Counted from the first letter of the stretch, positions 7,459 through 15,911 are shown. The stretch: 64,000 nucleotides of DNA from Acidobacteriota bacterium (GCA_019247495.1 JAFAOU010000201.1:1-64000); one strand, 5' to 3'. The notes: generated by a model from the letters alone, not told the origin. Made by a program: numbers and translations.

Positions 7459-9273
7459 ATGCACGTCGATTCACCGATGGCGACACGAAAGCGGCCGATC
7501 GGCGCTGAGATCATCGCGGAGGGAGTCAGCTTTCGCGTGTGGGCGCCCGCGCATCGTGAAGTCAGTGTGGTGATCGACGGCGCCGACCACCCGCTGCATG
7601 CCGAGGATGGCGGATATTTTCAGGGTGTCGTCGACGGCGCGGGTGCGCAGACGCGTTATCGATTTCGAATCGATCGAGACGAGAGCACCTATCCGGATCC
7701 GGCCTCTCGTTTTCAGCCGGATGGTCCGCATGGCGATTCCGAGGTCGTCGATCCGGGTGCGTATCGCTGGCGTGACGGCGATTGGCGTGGTGTCGATAAG
7801 CGAGGTCTCGTCATCTACGAGATGCACATCGGAACGTTCACGCGCGAAGGCACCTGGCGCGCCGCGATCGAACAGCTTGCGGCGTTGCGCGACACCGGCA
7901 TCAACCTGCTCGAGATCATGCCGGTGCATGAGTTTCCCGGCCGCTTCGGCTGGGGATACGACGGCGTCGATCTCTGGGCGCCGGCGCACATCTACGGCTC
8001 GCCCGACGATTTCCGCGCCTTCGTCGATGCGGCGCACGCGCACAACCTCGGCGTGATCCTCGACGTTGTCTACAACCACCTCGGGCCCGACGGCTGCTAC
8101 CTGACGAAGTTCACGCCGGACTACTTCACGAAAAAGTACGTGAATGAATGGGGTGAGTCGATCAACTTCGATGGCCACAATGCGGAGGGCGTGCGCGAGT
8201 TCTTCGCGGAGAACGCGGCCTACTGGATCGATGAGTTCCACCTCGATGGTCTGCGTCTCGACGCCACGCAATCGATCAAGGATGCCTCGGAGGAAAACGT
8301 TCTGACGCTGATCGTCCGGCGCGCGCGCGAAGCGGCGAAGGAGAAAACGATTTTCGTCGTCGGCGAAAACGAGCCGCAGGAGGTGAAGCTGATCGATGAC
8401 TACGGCCTCGACGCACTCTGGAACGATGACTGGCATCACGCCGCGATGGTGGCGGCGACCGGGCGGCGCGAGGCGTACTACACCGACTACCGAGGCGCAC
8501 CGCAGGAGTTCGTCTCGATGGCGCAGTTTGGATTTCTGTACCAGGGACAGTACTACTCGTGGCAGAAAGACCGTCGAGGAACGCCCTCCGCGCATCTGCC
8601 GCCGGCGAGTCTGGTCTGTTTTCTCCAGAATCACGATCAGGTCGCAAACTCCGCGCGCGGCGAGCGCCTGCAGTTCCTCACCGACCCGGGCCGATTCCGC
8701 GCCCTGACGGCGCTGCTGCTCCTCGGCCCGAATACACCGATGTTGTTTCAGGGACAGGAGTTCGGATCGTCCGCGCCGTTTCTTTTCTTCGCCGACCACA
8801 AGGCTGAGCTCGCGGCGGCGGTGGCGAAAGGGCGCCGCGAGTCGCTCGAACAGTTCCCGTCGCTGAAAGCGCTTCACGGCGACTTCGCGCAGCCGAACGA
8901 CATCGCGACATTCGAGCAATGCAAACTCGATCATGGCCAGCGCGACGCGCATCCCGAGGTCGTGGCCTTGCATCGCGATCTGCTGCAGTTGCGGACGGAG
9001 ATGATTGGGCGCGTCCGCGCCGCGGTCATCGACGCGGAAGTGCTCGCCTTGCGTTACGAGGAGCGGTTGCTCATCGTCAACCTCGGCACCGAGATTCGGA
9101 TGGACATCGTCCCCGAACCGCTGCTCGCTCCGCCGCTGGATCGCCGATGGGAGCTGCGATGGTCGAGCGATGCACCCGATTATGGTGGCCCGGGCATCAT
9201 CCCGATCGAAACGAAGGGAACATGGATCGTGCCCGGGCACGCGGCGATCGTGATGAATCCCCGGGACTTGTGA
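7459..9273 (+). CDS. treZ: Malto-oligosyltrehalose trehalohydrolase
   Basis: A 604-residue GH13 enzyme that releases trehalose from maltooligosyl-trehalose in the TreY-TreZ pathway. The N-terminal CBM48-like domain (GAEIIAEGVSFRVWAPAHRE) precedes the barrel. Catalytic motifs are visible: DVVYNHLGPDG, GLRLDATQSI (nucleophile Asp), VVGENEP (acid Glu) and LQNHDQVAN (third Asp). The sequence matches TreZ better than branching or debranching enzymes (HIGTFTREGTW, then PVHEFPGRFGWGYDGVDLWA). Start is ATG 7459 or ATG 7477; neither has a strong Shine-Dalgarno. No treY, glgX or glycogen genes adjoin, so partners must lie elsewhere. Confidence 0.9.
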   Translation: MHVDSPMATRKRPIGAEIIAEGVSFRVWAPAHREVSVVIDGADHPLHAEDGGYFQGVVDGAGAQTRYRFRIDRDESTYPDPASRFQPDGPHGDSEVVDPGAYRWRDGDWRGVDKRGLVIYEMHIGTFTREGTWRAAIEQLAALRDTGINLLEIMPVHEFPGRFGWGYDGVDLWAPAHIYGSPDDFRAFVDAAHAHNLGVILDVVYNHLGPDGCYLTKFTPDYFTKKYVNEWGESINFDGHNAEGVREFFAENAAYWIDEFHLDGLRLDATQSIKDASEENVLTLIVRRAREAAKEKTIFVVGENEPQEVKLIDDYGLDALWNDDWHHAAMVAATGRREAYYTDYRGAPQEFVSMAQFGFLYQGQYYSWQKDRRGTPSAHLPPASLVCFLQNHDQVANSARGERLQFLTDPGRFRALTALLLLGPNTPMLFQGQEFGSSAPFLFFADHKAELAAAVAKGRRESLEQFPSLKALHGDFAQPNDIATFEQCKLDHGQRDAHPEVVALHRDLLQLRTEMIGRVRAAVIDAEVLALRYEERLLIVNLGTEIRMDIVPEPLLAPPLDRRWELRWSSDAPDYGGPGIIPIETKGTWIVPGHAAIVMNPRDL

Positions 9274-9282
9274 GCGATCGAC

Positions 9283-9762
9283 TTACGACGGCAGCAGTTT
9301 CCCCGGCCACGCGTCCTCGGCTTTGCGGATCCAATGGCCGGTGCGGATGTCGCCGAGGCGTTCGGCCAGCGTGTCATAGACGGTGGTGTGGCGATCGCCG
9401 CGATCGCGAAAGTCGGCGCGGCTGAGCGCTTCGACACGGCCGTCGGCGTGACGAACGAAGACGCGGTTCGAGTCGAGAATCTGAACGCCGAGGTCGCGCT
9501 CGAACTGGCGGAGGAGTCCGAACATGCGGTCGATGGAACAGCCGGACGTTTCGCTGCGCTCATCGACGGCGATGGCGAGGAAGCTGCCTTCGATGAGCTC
9601 GCGCGCCGAGGTCACGGGCGCACCGTGCGCGGCCCATTCGTCGAGGAACGCGTCGACCCGTTGCAGCACTTGCCGGCTCTGCGTTTCATCGAGCGCGGGC
9701 GAGATGCCGAACAGCCAGGTGCGGGAGGTGGCGGGGAGGGAATTGATGTCGACTCGTGGCAT
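9283..9762 (-). CDS. Conserved protein of unknown function
   Basis: A 159-residue soluble protein that I place in a widespread uncharacterised family seen in Bacteroidota and others and often mislabelled ABC transporter ATPase; there is no Walker A motif here. Conserved-looking segments are LPATSRTWLFGISPALDE near the N-terminus, FLDEWAAHGAPV at about residues 39-50, and FLAIAVDERSETSGCSIDRM at about residues 61-80. No signal peptide or membrane segment is present. It is convergent with treZ, whose stop lies 9 bp away, and divergent from a TerB-like gene across a GATTAG-type inverted repeat. Confidence 0.65.
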   Translation of the reverse strand: MPRVDINSLPATSRTWLFGISPALDETQSRQVLQRVDAFLDEWAAHGAPVTSARELIEGSFLAIAVDERSETSGCSIDRMFGLLRQFERDLGVQILDSNRVFVRHADGRVEALSRADFRDRGDRHTTVYDTLAERLGDIRTGHWIRKAEDAWPGKLLPS

Positions 9763-9765
9763 AGT

Positions 9766-9857
9766 CAGTAGATTAGTGGATTCGTCGATTAGTAGATTAG
9801 TGAACTTCAGGTTCCGCCATCACCTAATCTACTAATCGACTAATCTACGAATCCACT
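9766..9857. repeat. Inverted repeat of GATTAGT words, copy 1 (divergent genes)
   Basis: The left arm has AGTAGATTAGTGGATTCGTC and GATTAGTAGATTAGTGAA; the right arm has the complement CTAATCTACTAATCGACTAA and a tail ending CGAATCCACT. The stem occupies the whole 99-bp gap between two divergent starts, so here it lies where promoters are expected, unlike the CCACAGAG family. Confidence 0.85.
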
Positions 9858-9861
9858 GCTC

Positions 9862-10332
9862 ATGTCTTTCGCAAAACTGATGCAACGCTTCAAAGGCGGC
9901 GTCTGCACGGACGACCGGCCGGCGCAGCAGCAGGATCCGCTCCGCCTGGCCACCGCCGCCGTGCTCCTCGACATCGGCTACGCGGACGGAACGTTGAGCC
10001 GCGAAGAAGATGAGGATCTGCTCACGTATCTCAAGCGGACGTTCGCGCTCGACGACACGATGGCGCAGGAGCTGGTGAAGGCCGCGGCGGAAATCCGCGC
10101 GCAGACGATCGACCATTTCGCGCTGACGCATTTCATCCGCCGCAACGCGACGCTGACTGACCGCATCGAGATCGTGAAGACGATGTGGCGCATGGCGTAC
10201 GCGGATGGCCGCCTCACCGAGTACGAGAACTACCTCGTCCGCAAGCTCGCCGACCTCCTCGGGCTCGAGCATCACGTGATGATCGATGCGAAGGTGAGCG
10301 TGTTGCAGGAGTTGGGGCTGGCGACGTCGTAG
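9862..10332 (+). CDS. TerB-like helical protein
   Basis: A 156-residue cytoplasmic protein of the TerB/DjlA N-terminal family. Two repeated Asp-containing helical segments are visible: AAVLLDIGYADGTLSREEDE at about residues 32-51 and MWRMAYADGRLTEYENYLVR at about residues 107-126. These acidic loops are the metal-binding positions of TerB. Members are linked to tellurite or stress responses, but many stand-alone copies have no known role. The start lies 4 bp after a GATTAG-type inverted repeat, with no clear Shine-Dalgarno. Confidence 0.8.
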   Translation: MSFAKLMQRFKGGVCTDDRPAQQQDPLRLATAAVLLDIGYADGTLSREEDEDLLTYLKRTFALDDTMAQELVKAAAEIRAQTIDHFALTHFIRRNATLTDRIEIVKTMWRMAYADGRLTEYENYLVRKLADLLGLEHHVMIDAKVSVLQELGLATS

Positions 10333-10335
10333 ATG

Positions 10336-10525
10336 CTGTCATCCTGAGCCGCCGAAGGCGTTGGAGCGCGAAGCGCGGAACGCCGGAGGACGGTCGAAGG
10401 ACCCCCTTCGTGCTTGCATTGTGATTTACCGCCGCCCGTCCCTGGTTACCAGGAACGAGGTCCTTCGACCGTCCTACGGCGCTCCGCCTTCGGCTACGAC
10501 GCCTCCGGCGGCTCAGGATGACAGG
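10336..10525. repeat. Inverted repeat, GTCATCCTGAGCCGCCGAAG family, copy 1
   Basis: The left arm begins TGTCATCCTGAGCCGCCGAA and includes GGAGGACGGTCGAAGGACCC; the right arm has GGTCCTTCGACCGTCC and ends GCGGCTCAGGATGACA. The core holds TTTACCGCCGCCC and TGGTTACCAGG hairpins. A second copy is at 14.5 kb and a partial one near 37.9 kb. It fills the gap between the terB-like gene and ypdA. Confidence 0.85.
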
Positions 10526-10531
10526 TACACT
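10526..10531 (+). promoter_or_regulatory. Candidate -10 (TACACT) for a leaderless ypdA transcript
   Basis: TACACT directly follows the repeat and is separated from the ypdA ATG by 8 nt (CGCCGCGC). There is no Shine-Dalgarno. The spacing fits leaderless initiation. Confidence 0.4.
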
Positions 10532-10539
10532 CGCCGCGC

Positions 10540-11562
10540 ATGCGCACCCACCAGGTCGCCATCATCGGCGCGGGCCCCATCGGCCTCGAGCTCGCCGTCG
10601 CGTTCAAGCAGTTCGGGATCGACTACATCCAGTTCGATGCGGGGCAGATCGGGACGACCATCGCCTGGTATCCGATCGAGATGCTCTTTCATTCGAGCTC
10701 GGACCGGCTCGGGCTGGCGGGCGTGCCGATCCAGACGGCGACGCAGCAGAAGATCACGCGCGAGGAGTACCTCGCCTACCTGCGCGCGATCGTGATGCAG
10801 TTTGGATTGGAGATCCGGTCGTACGAGCGCGTCGTAACGGCGTCGCGCGCGCGCGGTGGATTCGAGCTGGTGACGCAGGCAATCGACGGCGAGCATCGCT
10901 ATCGGGTCGAACAGGTCATCATCGCCATCGGCGCGTTTCATGCGCCGCGCATGCTCGACATTCCGGGCGAGGAGCTGCCGCACGTCAGCCACTACTTCCA
11001 CGATCCACATACATACTTTCAGAAAAAGCTGCTGATCGTCGGCGGGCGCAATTCGTCCGTCGAAGCCGCGGTGCGATGCCAGCGCGCCGGGGCGGACGTG
11101 ACGCTCAGCTATCGCCGCGACGACTTCGATCCGAAGGTTGTGAAGTTCTGGCTGCTGCCGGAAGTACGCGCGCTGATTCGCGACAATCGCATCCGTTATC
11201 TCCCGCGCACGGTGCCTCTGGAAATCCGCAATGGGACCGTTCTCATGGGATCCGTCGATGACGATCCTCCGTTCGAAATTGACGCAGATTTCGTTCTTCT
11301 GCTGACCGGCTATCGACAGGATTCGACGCTCTTCGACCAGCTCGGCGTGGAGCTGCGCGGCGACGATCGTCAACCTGTTTACGATCCGGAGACGATGGAG
11401 ACGAACGTGCCCGGCGTCTTCGTCGCAGGAACCGCGGTAGCCGGAACTCCGCCGCGGAAAGTGACCGTGATCGTCGAGACGTGCCACGTGCATGTGCCGC
11501 GCATTGTGGCCGCGATTCAGGGCGCGCGTGTGGCGCTTCCGGATGGAGCGCTTGACGAGTAA
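10540..11562 (+). CDS. ypdA: YpdA-type bacillithiol disulfide reductase
   Basis: A 340-residue flavoprotein. The FAD-binding motif is GAGPIGLE (residues 9-16) and the NADPH-binding motif GGRNSSVEAA lies near residues 168-177. It lacks the redox CxxC of thioredoxin reductases, as YpdA/Bdr proteins do. The C-terminal TGY and the motif VPGVFVAGTAVAG place FAD as usual. In Firmicutes YpdA reduces oxidised bacillithiol, so this gene suggests that the host makes bacillithiol or takes part in that redox cycle. No bsh genes are in the window to confirm this. The gene sits between two repeats and seems monocistronic. Confidence 0.82.
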   Translation: MRTHQVAIIGAGPIGLELAVAFKQFGIDYIQFDAGQIGTTIAWYPIEMLFHSSSDRLGLAGVPIQTATQQKITREEYLAYLRAIVMQFGLEIRSYERVVTASRARGGFELVTQAIDGEHRYRVEQVIIAIGAFHAPRMLDIPGEELPHVSHYFHDPHTYFQKKLLIVGGRNSSVEAAVRCQRAGADVTLSYRRDDFDPKVVKFWLLPEVRALIRDNRIRYLPRTVPLEIRNGTVLMGSVDDDPPFEIDADFVLLLTGYRQDSTLFDQLGVELRGDDRQPVYDPETMETNVPGVFVAGTAVAGTPPRKVTVIVETCHVHVPRIVAAIQGARVALPDGALDE

Positions 11563-11569
11563 CGATGCG

Positions 11570-11597
11570 GCACAGACAAGAGTGTCTGTGCCACAAA
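11570..11597. repeat. GGCACAGACA hairpin repeat, single unit
   Basis: GGCACAGACA-AGAG-TGTCTGTGCC is a near-perfect 10-bp stem with a 4-nt loop, lying 7 bp after the ypdA stop. It may end ypdA transcription. Related units form pairs at 13.0 and 31.3 kb, and one lies inside copA. Confidence 0.8.
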
Positions 11598-11625
11598 GTT
11601 CACGCTTGCCGCGCGGCCGCCCATG

Positions 11626-11631
11626 TACGAT
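11626..11631 (+). promoter_or_regulatory. Candidate -10 (TACGAT) for a leaderless M16 transcript
   Basis: TACGAT, then 7 nt (TCCGCGC), then the ATG of the M16 peptidase gene, with no Shine-Dalgarno. Confidence 0.35.
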
Positions 11632-11638
11632 TCCGCGC

Positions 11639-12988
11639 ATGAAAAACGTCCGACTCTGGCTGGCGGTTTCGCTTCTCGCCGCCGTCCACGCGCATGCGGC
11701 GGTGAACGTTCCGGTCATCTACGACAAGCTCCCGAACGGATTGAAAGTCGTCATCTCCGAGGCGCATGTGGCGCCGACGGTGACCGTGGCGGTTTACTAC
11801 GGCATCGGATTCCGCGTTGAGCCGAAGGGGCAGACCGGCTTCGCGCATCTCTTCGAGCACATGATGTTTCAGGGCTCGGAGCATGTGAAGAAATTCGAGC
11901 ACGCCAAGATCGTGGAAGCGAATGGCGGCAATCTGAACGGCTCGACGCGGCTCGACTACACGAACTACTACGAGACGCTGCCGGCCGAGGGGCTGGAAAC
12001 CGCGCTGTGGCTGGAGGCGGACCGCATGCGGTCGCTCGACGTCAGCGCGGAGAATCTGAAGAACCAGCAGAACGTCGTTTCGGAGGAAGTTCGCGCGAAC
12101 GTTCTCAATCAACCGTACGGCGCGTTCGAGTGGCTCGACCTCTGGCAGAACGCGAATCAGAACTGGTTCAATGCGCACAACTTTTACGGTGATCTGCACG
12201 ACATCGAGGCCGCGAAGATCGACGACGTTCGCACGTTTTTCAAGACGTACTACGCGCCGAACAATGCGGTGCTGACCATCGTCGGCGACGTCGATCCGGC
12301 CGCGGCGCGCAAGCTCGTCGACAAGTACTTCGCCTCGATTCCGCAGCAGTCCATTCCGAAGCGTCCCGACGTCAGCGAGCCTGCGCAGACGAAAGAGAAG
12401 CGCGTCAATCAGACCGACAAGCTCGCAAATCTGCCGGCGTTGGCCATCGGCTATCACCTCCCCGACCAGCAGTCGCCCGACTACGCGCCGGCGGTGCTGC
12501 TCGATTTCATCCTGCAGGGCGATGACAGTTCGCGTTTTTATCAGCGCCTGGTGAAGGAGAAGCAGACCTCGATCGATTGGGGCGGCGGCATCAACTACGA
12601 GCTCGGCAACGAGTTCGATTACGACGGGCCGATGCTGATGGTGTCGCGCACGACGTACAAGCCGGGACATTCGGCCGAGGAGATCCTGCACGAAGTCGAT
12701 GCGATCGTGGCCGACCTGCAGCAGCACGGACCTACTGCGCGCGAAGTCGCTGATGCGAAAGTCCGTTTCCGCTCGAATTTCTACGACAGCCTGGAAACGA
12801 CCGGCGGCAAGGCGAACCTGCTGGCGTCGTTCGCTTTGTTTCGTGATGACCCGACGCAGATCAACAAGGTGCTGCCGCTGTTCGACGCGGTGACCGCCGC
12901 GCAGATTCAATCGGCCGCGCAGAAGTATTTGGCGCCGTCGAATCGAACAGCAATCGACCGCGTCCCGGCGGCGAAGGAGGCGAAATGA
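11639..12988 (+). CDS. Secreted M16 zinc peptidase (active subunit)
   Basis: A 449-residue protein with a cleavable signal peptide (MKNVRLWLAVSLLAAVHAHA). The inverted zinc motif His70-Leu-Phe-Glu73-His74 is followed by a distal Glu near residue 150 (VVSEEVRANV), the third ligand spacing of M16 enzymes. The length of one M16 repeat pair (about 430) fits the two-subunit form, as in bacterial PqqL/processing-peptidase-like pairs. The gene overlaps the next M16 gene by 4 bp (ATGA), so the two proteins are probably made together and pair. The substrate is unknown; periplasmic peptide turnover is likely. Confidence 0.9.
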   Translation: MKNVRLWLAVSLLAAVHAHAAVNVPVIYDKLPNGLKVVISEAHVAPTVTVAVYYGIGFRVEPKGQTGFAHLFEHMMFQGSEHVKKFEHAKIVEANGGNLNGSTRLDYTNYYETLPAEGLETALWLEADRMRSLDVSAENLKNQQNVVSEEVRANVLNQPYGAFEWLDLWQNANQNWFNAHNFYGDLHDIEAAKIDDVRTFFKTYYAPNNAVLTIVGDVDPAAARKLVDKYFASIPQQSIPKRPDVSEPAQTKEKRVNQTDKLANLPALAIGYHLPDQQSPDYAPAVLLDFILQGDDSSRFYQRLVKEKQTSIDWGGGINYELGNEFDYDGPMLMVSRTTYKPGHSAEEILHEVDAIVADLQQHGPTAREVADAKVRFRSNFYDSLETTGGKANLLASFALFRDDPTQINKVLPLFDAVTAAQIQSAAQKYLAPSNRTAIDRVPAAKEAK

Positions 12989-14478
12989 GCAGGCAGGTGT
13001 GGCACAGACACTCTTGTCTGTGCTTTGGCAAGATGAAGTGGCTGAAGTTTCTCGGGCATCGCGAGCATCCGCAGCACAGACAAGAGTGTCTGTGCCACAC
13101 AAGCTTCATCGCAGTCGCGATGCTCGCGCTGGCGACGAACGTCTTCGCGCAATCCACCCCTCCCCCACCCGCGCCGCCGCGGCCGATCAACTGGCCTGCG
13201 ATTTCCGAATCGAAGCTCGACAACGGATTAGCCGTCGTGCTGGCGCCTCTGCACAACGTGCCGAAAATCACCGTCGCGTTGTCGCTGCTGGCGGGACGCG
13301 GCACGGCGTACAAAACGCAGCCCGGCGTTGCGCAGCTGGCCGGACGCGTTGCGAATGAAGGCACGGCCACGCGCACGAGTTTGCAGATCAAGCAGGAGCT
13401 GCGCTCGATCGGCGGCGCGCTCGCCGTCGGCGTCGACAACGACGCCACGACTCTGTCCGCATCATCGCTCTCCGACTTCTCACCGAAACTTCTCGACATC
13501 GTCAGCGACGTCGCGCGGCATCCCGCGTATCCAAATTCCGAGGTCGCGCTGGCCAAGACGAACTTCGCGCAGGAGATCGAGGAGGAGCGCTCGTCGCCCG
13601 ACTTCCTGGCGCAGGAGGAGCTCGACAAAGCGCTCTTCGGCAGCCATCCGTACGGATTCACTGTTCCCGATGCGGCGGCGATCAAGAGCGTGACACGCGA
13701 TTCGCTGAAGACGTTCGCGGCGACCTACTACGGTCCGAACAATGCGGTGCTGGTGATCGTGGGCGACTTCGACGTTGCCACGATGCACGCCGAGGTGGCG
13801 AAAGCATTCGGATCGTGGAAGCGTGCCGCATTGCCGCCGGCGCCGAAGCTGGTCCTTCCCGTTCGCGAAAAACGGCAGATCTACGTGATCGATCGTCCCG
13901 GCTCGGTGCAGTCGACGATTCTGATTGGCGCGCCCGCGCCGCCGCGGCGTTCGGCGGACTACATACCGCTGCGCACGACGAACATGATTTACGGCGGTGC
14001 GTTTTACTCGCGCCTGACGCGCAACATCCGCGAGTCGAAGGGCTACACGTATTCGCCGTTCAGCTCCGCCGATCTTCGCCGCGCTGCCGGCGCCTTCACC
14101 GCCGGCGCCTCGGTGCGCAACGAGGTCACGGGGCCGACGATCCTCGAAATGCTCTACGAGCTCGATCGCATGCGCGTCGAACCGGTGACGACCGAGGAGC
14201 TGCAATCGGCCAAGACCTACAGCATCGGCGGAATGGAGCTGGAGCTGGAGTCGCAATCCAGTCTGGCCAACCGCATCAGCACGATCTACATCGACGAGCT
14301 GTCGCGCGATTTCCTGCAGACGTTCCGCGACAAGGTTGCCGCTCTGACGCCGGCCGAGGTGCAGCAATCAGCCGCGAAGTACTTCGACACCTACCGCAGC
14401 GCGATCGTGGTCGTCGGCGATTACAAACAGATCAAGGATCAGATCGCGCCGTTCGGGGATGTGAAGCTGGTGAAGTGA
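12985..14478 (+). CDS. M16-family protein lacking the zinc motif (inactive partner)
   Basis: A 497-residue protein, same fold as its upstream neighbour (KLDNGLAVVLAPLHNVPKIT; ATYYGPNNAVLVIVGDF) but without HxxEH: the matching position reads GVAQLAGRVANEG. It should act as the non-catalytic half of a heterodimer. GGAGG before ATG 12985 and the ATGA overlap fix the start. Oddly, residues about 5-39 are encoded by a GGCACAGACA repeat pair plus its loop (WHRHSCLC...HRQECLCH), and only then comes the hydrophobic signal core (SFIAVAMLALATNVFAQS). The repeat appears to have inserted, in frame, into the signal-peptide region. Translation from Met17 (13033) is an alternative. Confidence 0.85.
   Translation: MSRQVWHRHSCLCFGKMKWLKFLGHREHPQHRQECLCHTSFIAVAMLALATNVFAQSTPPPPAPPRPINWPAISESKLDNGLAVVLAPLHNVPKITVALSLLAGRGTAYKTQPGVAQLAGRVANEGTATRTSLQIKQELRSIGGALAVGVDNDATTLSASSLSDFSPKLLDIVSDVARHPAYPNSEVALAKTNFAQEIEEERSSPDFLAQEELDKALFGSHPYGFTVPDAAAIKSVTRDSLKTFAATYYGPNNAVLVIVGDFDVATMHAEVAKAFGSWKRAALPPAPKLVLPVREKRQIYVIDRPGSVQSTILIGAPAPPRRSADYIPLRTTNMIYGGAFYSRLTRNIRESKGYTYSPFSSADLRRAAGAFTAGASVRNEVTGPTILEMLYELDRMRVEPVTTEELQSAKTYSIGGMELELESQSSLANRISTIYIDELSRDFLQTFRDKVAALTPAEVQQSAAKYFDTYRSAIVVVGDYKQIKDQIAPFGDVKLVK
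12997..13101. repeat. Paired GGCACAGACA repeats inside the M16-like gene
   Basis: GTGGCACAGACACTCTTGTC at the left is matched by GACAAGAGTGTCTGTGCCAC at the right, around a 50-bp loop. Each unit is also a hairpin by itself. The total length keeps the reading frame open. The 31.3-kb copy has the same arms with a different loop sequence. Confidence 0.85.
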
Positions 14479-14490
14479 CAGGGTGTGTGT

Positions 14491-14694
14491 CTGTCATCCT
14501 GAGCCGCCGAAGCCGCGTAGTGCGAAGCACGTAGCAGCGGAGGACGGTCGAAGGACCCCCTCGTTGGTATCCCGGAAGGGCGGCGGTAAACGTACGCCCC
14601 CGCCCCACCCGGGTTAACAGGAAGGGGGTCCTTCGACCGTCCTACGGCGTTCCGCGCTTCGCGCTCCACGCCTTCGGCGGCTCAGGATGACAGC
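14491..14694. repeat. Inverted repeat, GTCATCCTGAGCCGCCGAAG family, copy 2 (convergent genes)
   Basis: The left arm starts TGTCATCCTGAGCCGCCGAA and the right arm ends GCGGCTCAGGATGACAG. The core carries AGGGCGGCGGTAAAC, the complement of the core in copy 1, so the core is inverted relative to the arms. The right arm encodes the last residues and stop of the DUF1501 gene. Confidence 0.85.
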
Positions 14695-15911
14695 ATCACT
14701 CCGCGCAGCTTCGGTTCGTAGTTCGGAAACACACTCTTCAACGACGGCACCGCGAGTTGTTTCGTCAGCAGTTCGGCGAAGATGTCGCGAAAATCGGTGG
14801 TGATGGCCAGGTCGCGGTTTTCGTAGAGCTGCTGCGATCCTAGTCCCGGCCACTTGCCGTGGACCTTGCCGCCTTTTACGCCGCCGCCCAACAGGAGCAT
14901 GACATTCGCGTGGCCGTGGTCGGTGCCGCGGTTGCCGTTCTCGTGGACCGTGCGGCCGAACTCGGACATCGTCACGAGTACCACGTCGCCCATGCGCGAG
15001 CCGAGGTCGCGGGCGAAGGCGGCGATGGCATCGGAGAAATTGCGGAGATTGTTGGCGAGCTGGCCCTGCGCGCCGCCTTCACCGGCGTGCGTGTCCCAGC
15101 CGCTGACGTCGGCGAATGCGACTTCCAGTCCGACATTCGACTTGATCAGCTGCGCGATCTGCCGCAATGAATTGCCGAGCGGACCGTTCGGATAGACGGC
15201 TCCGTTCTCCGGCTGCAACTTCTGCCGATCGGCGCTTTTTAGAATTCGCGCCGCCTCGAACGACTCCTTCGCCGTGCCGCCGAGCGTTCCCGCCACGGCC
15301 TCGGCGTACATCGATTCGAACCCGCCGCTGACGTTCGCGCCGCCGCGGATGCCGAACTGGCTGATGTTCGTCATCGCGACCGCCCCCGCGCCGCCGGAAA
15401 GAATTCGCGGCATGGCCGGCGAGAGCGCGACCGCGCGCAGCGGCGAGACGGCAGACTCTTTCTTCGTGCCGACGGCGCGCGCCAGGAATCCATCCTCGGT
15501 CGATTTCACGCCGGGCGTGCCCGACTCCATGAAGTCCTGCGCATCGAAGTGCGAGCGCGTCGTGTCCGGCGAACCGACCGCGTGAATCATGGCCAGGCTG
15601 TGATCCTTGAAGTACGGCGACAGCGACGCGAGCGATGGATGCAATCCGAAGAAGCCGTCGAGATCGATCGCGCCACCCTCTGCGCCGGGACGTGGCACGG
15701 CGATGGTCGGCCGCGCGGCGTAGTAGGCCTGCTCGCCGTACGGCACGATCATGTTCAGACCGTCGACCGCGCCGCGCTGAAAAATCGCCACGAGCGTTTT
15801 GTTGCCCTTCGTCGTCGCGGCATTCGCCATCCTGACGAAAACATTCGGAAGGAGAGTCCCGCCGACGAGGGCGAGACCGGAGGATTTGAGGAAGAAGCGT
15901 CTATCGATCAT
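14682..15911 (-). CDS. DUF1501 protein with Tat signal
   Basis: A 409-residue exported protein. The N-terminus MIDRRFFLKSSGLALVGG is a twin-arginine type signal (RRxFLK plus hydrophobic run). DUF1501 proteins belong to the alkaline-phosphatase-like/sulfatase fold; HFDAQDFMESG near residues 122-132, SGWDTHAGEGGAQG and EFGRTVHENGNRGTDHGHAN are its characteristic stretches. The biochemical role is not established. It is the second gene of a pair with DUF1800, 9 bp downstream, the usual arrangement. The last residues (MLSS) and stop TGA are read from an inverted-repeat arm. Confidence 0.88.
   Translation of the reverse strand: MIDRRFFLKSSGLALVGGTLLPNVFVRMANAATTKGNKTLVAIFQRGAVDGLNMIVPYGEQAYYAARPTIAVPRPGAEGGAIDLDGFFGLHPSLASLSPYFKDHSLAMIHAVGSPDTTRSHFDAQDFMESGTPGVKSTEDGFLARAVGTKKESAVSPLRAVALSPAMPRILSGGAGAVAMTNISQFGIRGGANVSGGFESMYAEAVAGTLGGTAKESFEAARILKSADRQKLQPENGAVYPNGPLGNSLRQIAQLIKSNVGLEVAFADVSGWDTHAGEGGAQGQLANNLRNFSDAIAAFARDLGSRMGDVVLVTMSEFGRTVHENGNRGTDHGHANVMLLLGGGVKGGKVHGKWPGLGSQQLYENRDLAITTDFRDIFAELLTKQLAVPSLKSVFPNYEPKLRGVMLSS

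Noticed and set aside
9283..9762. ABC transporter ATPase annotation
   Set aside because: The name is used for homologues in databases, but there is no Walker A, signature or Walker B motif.
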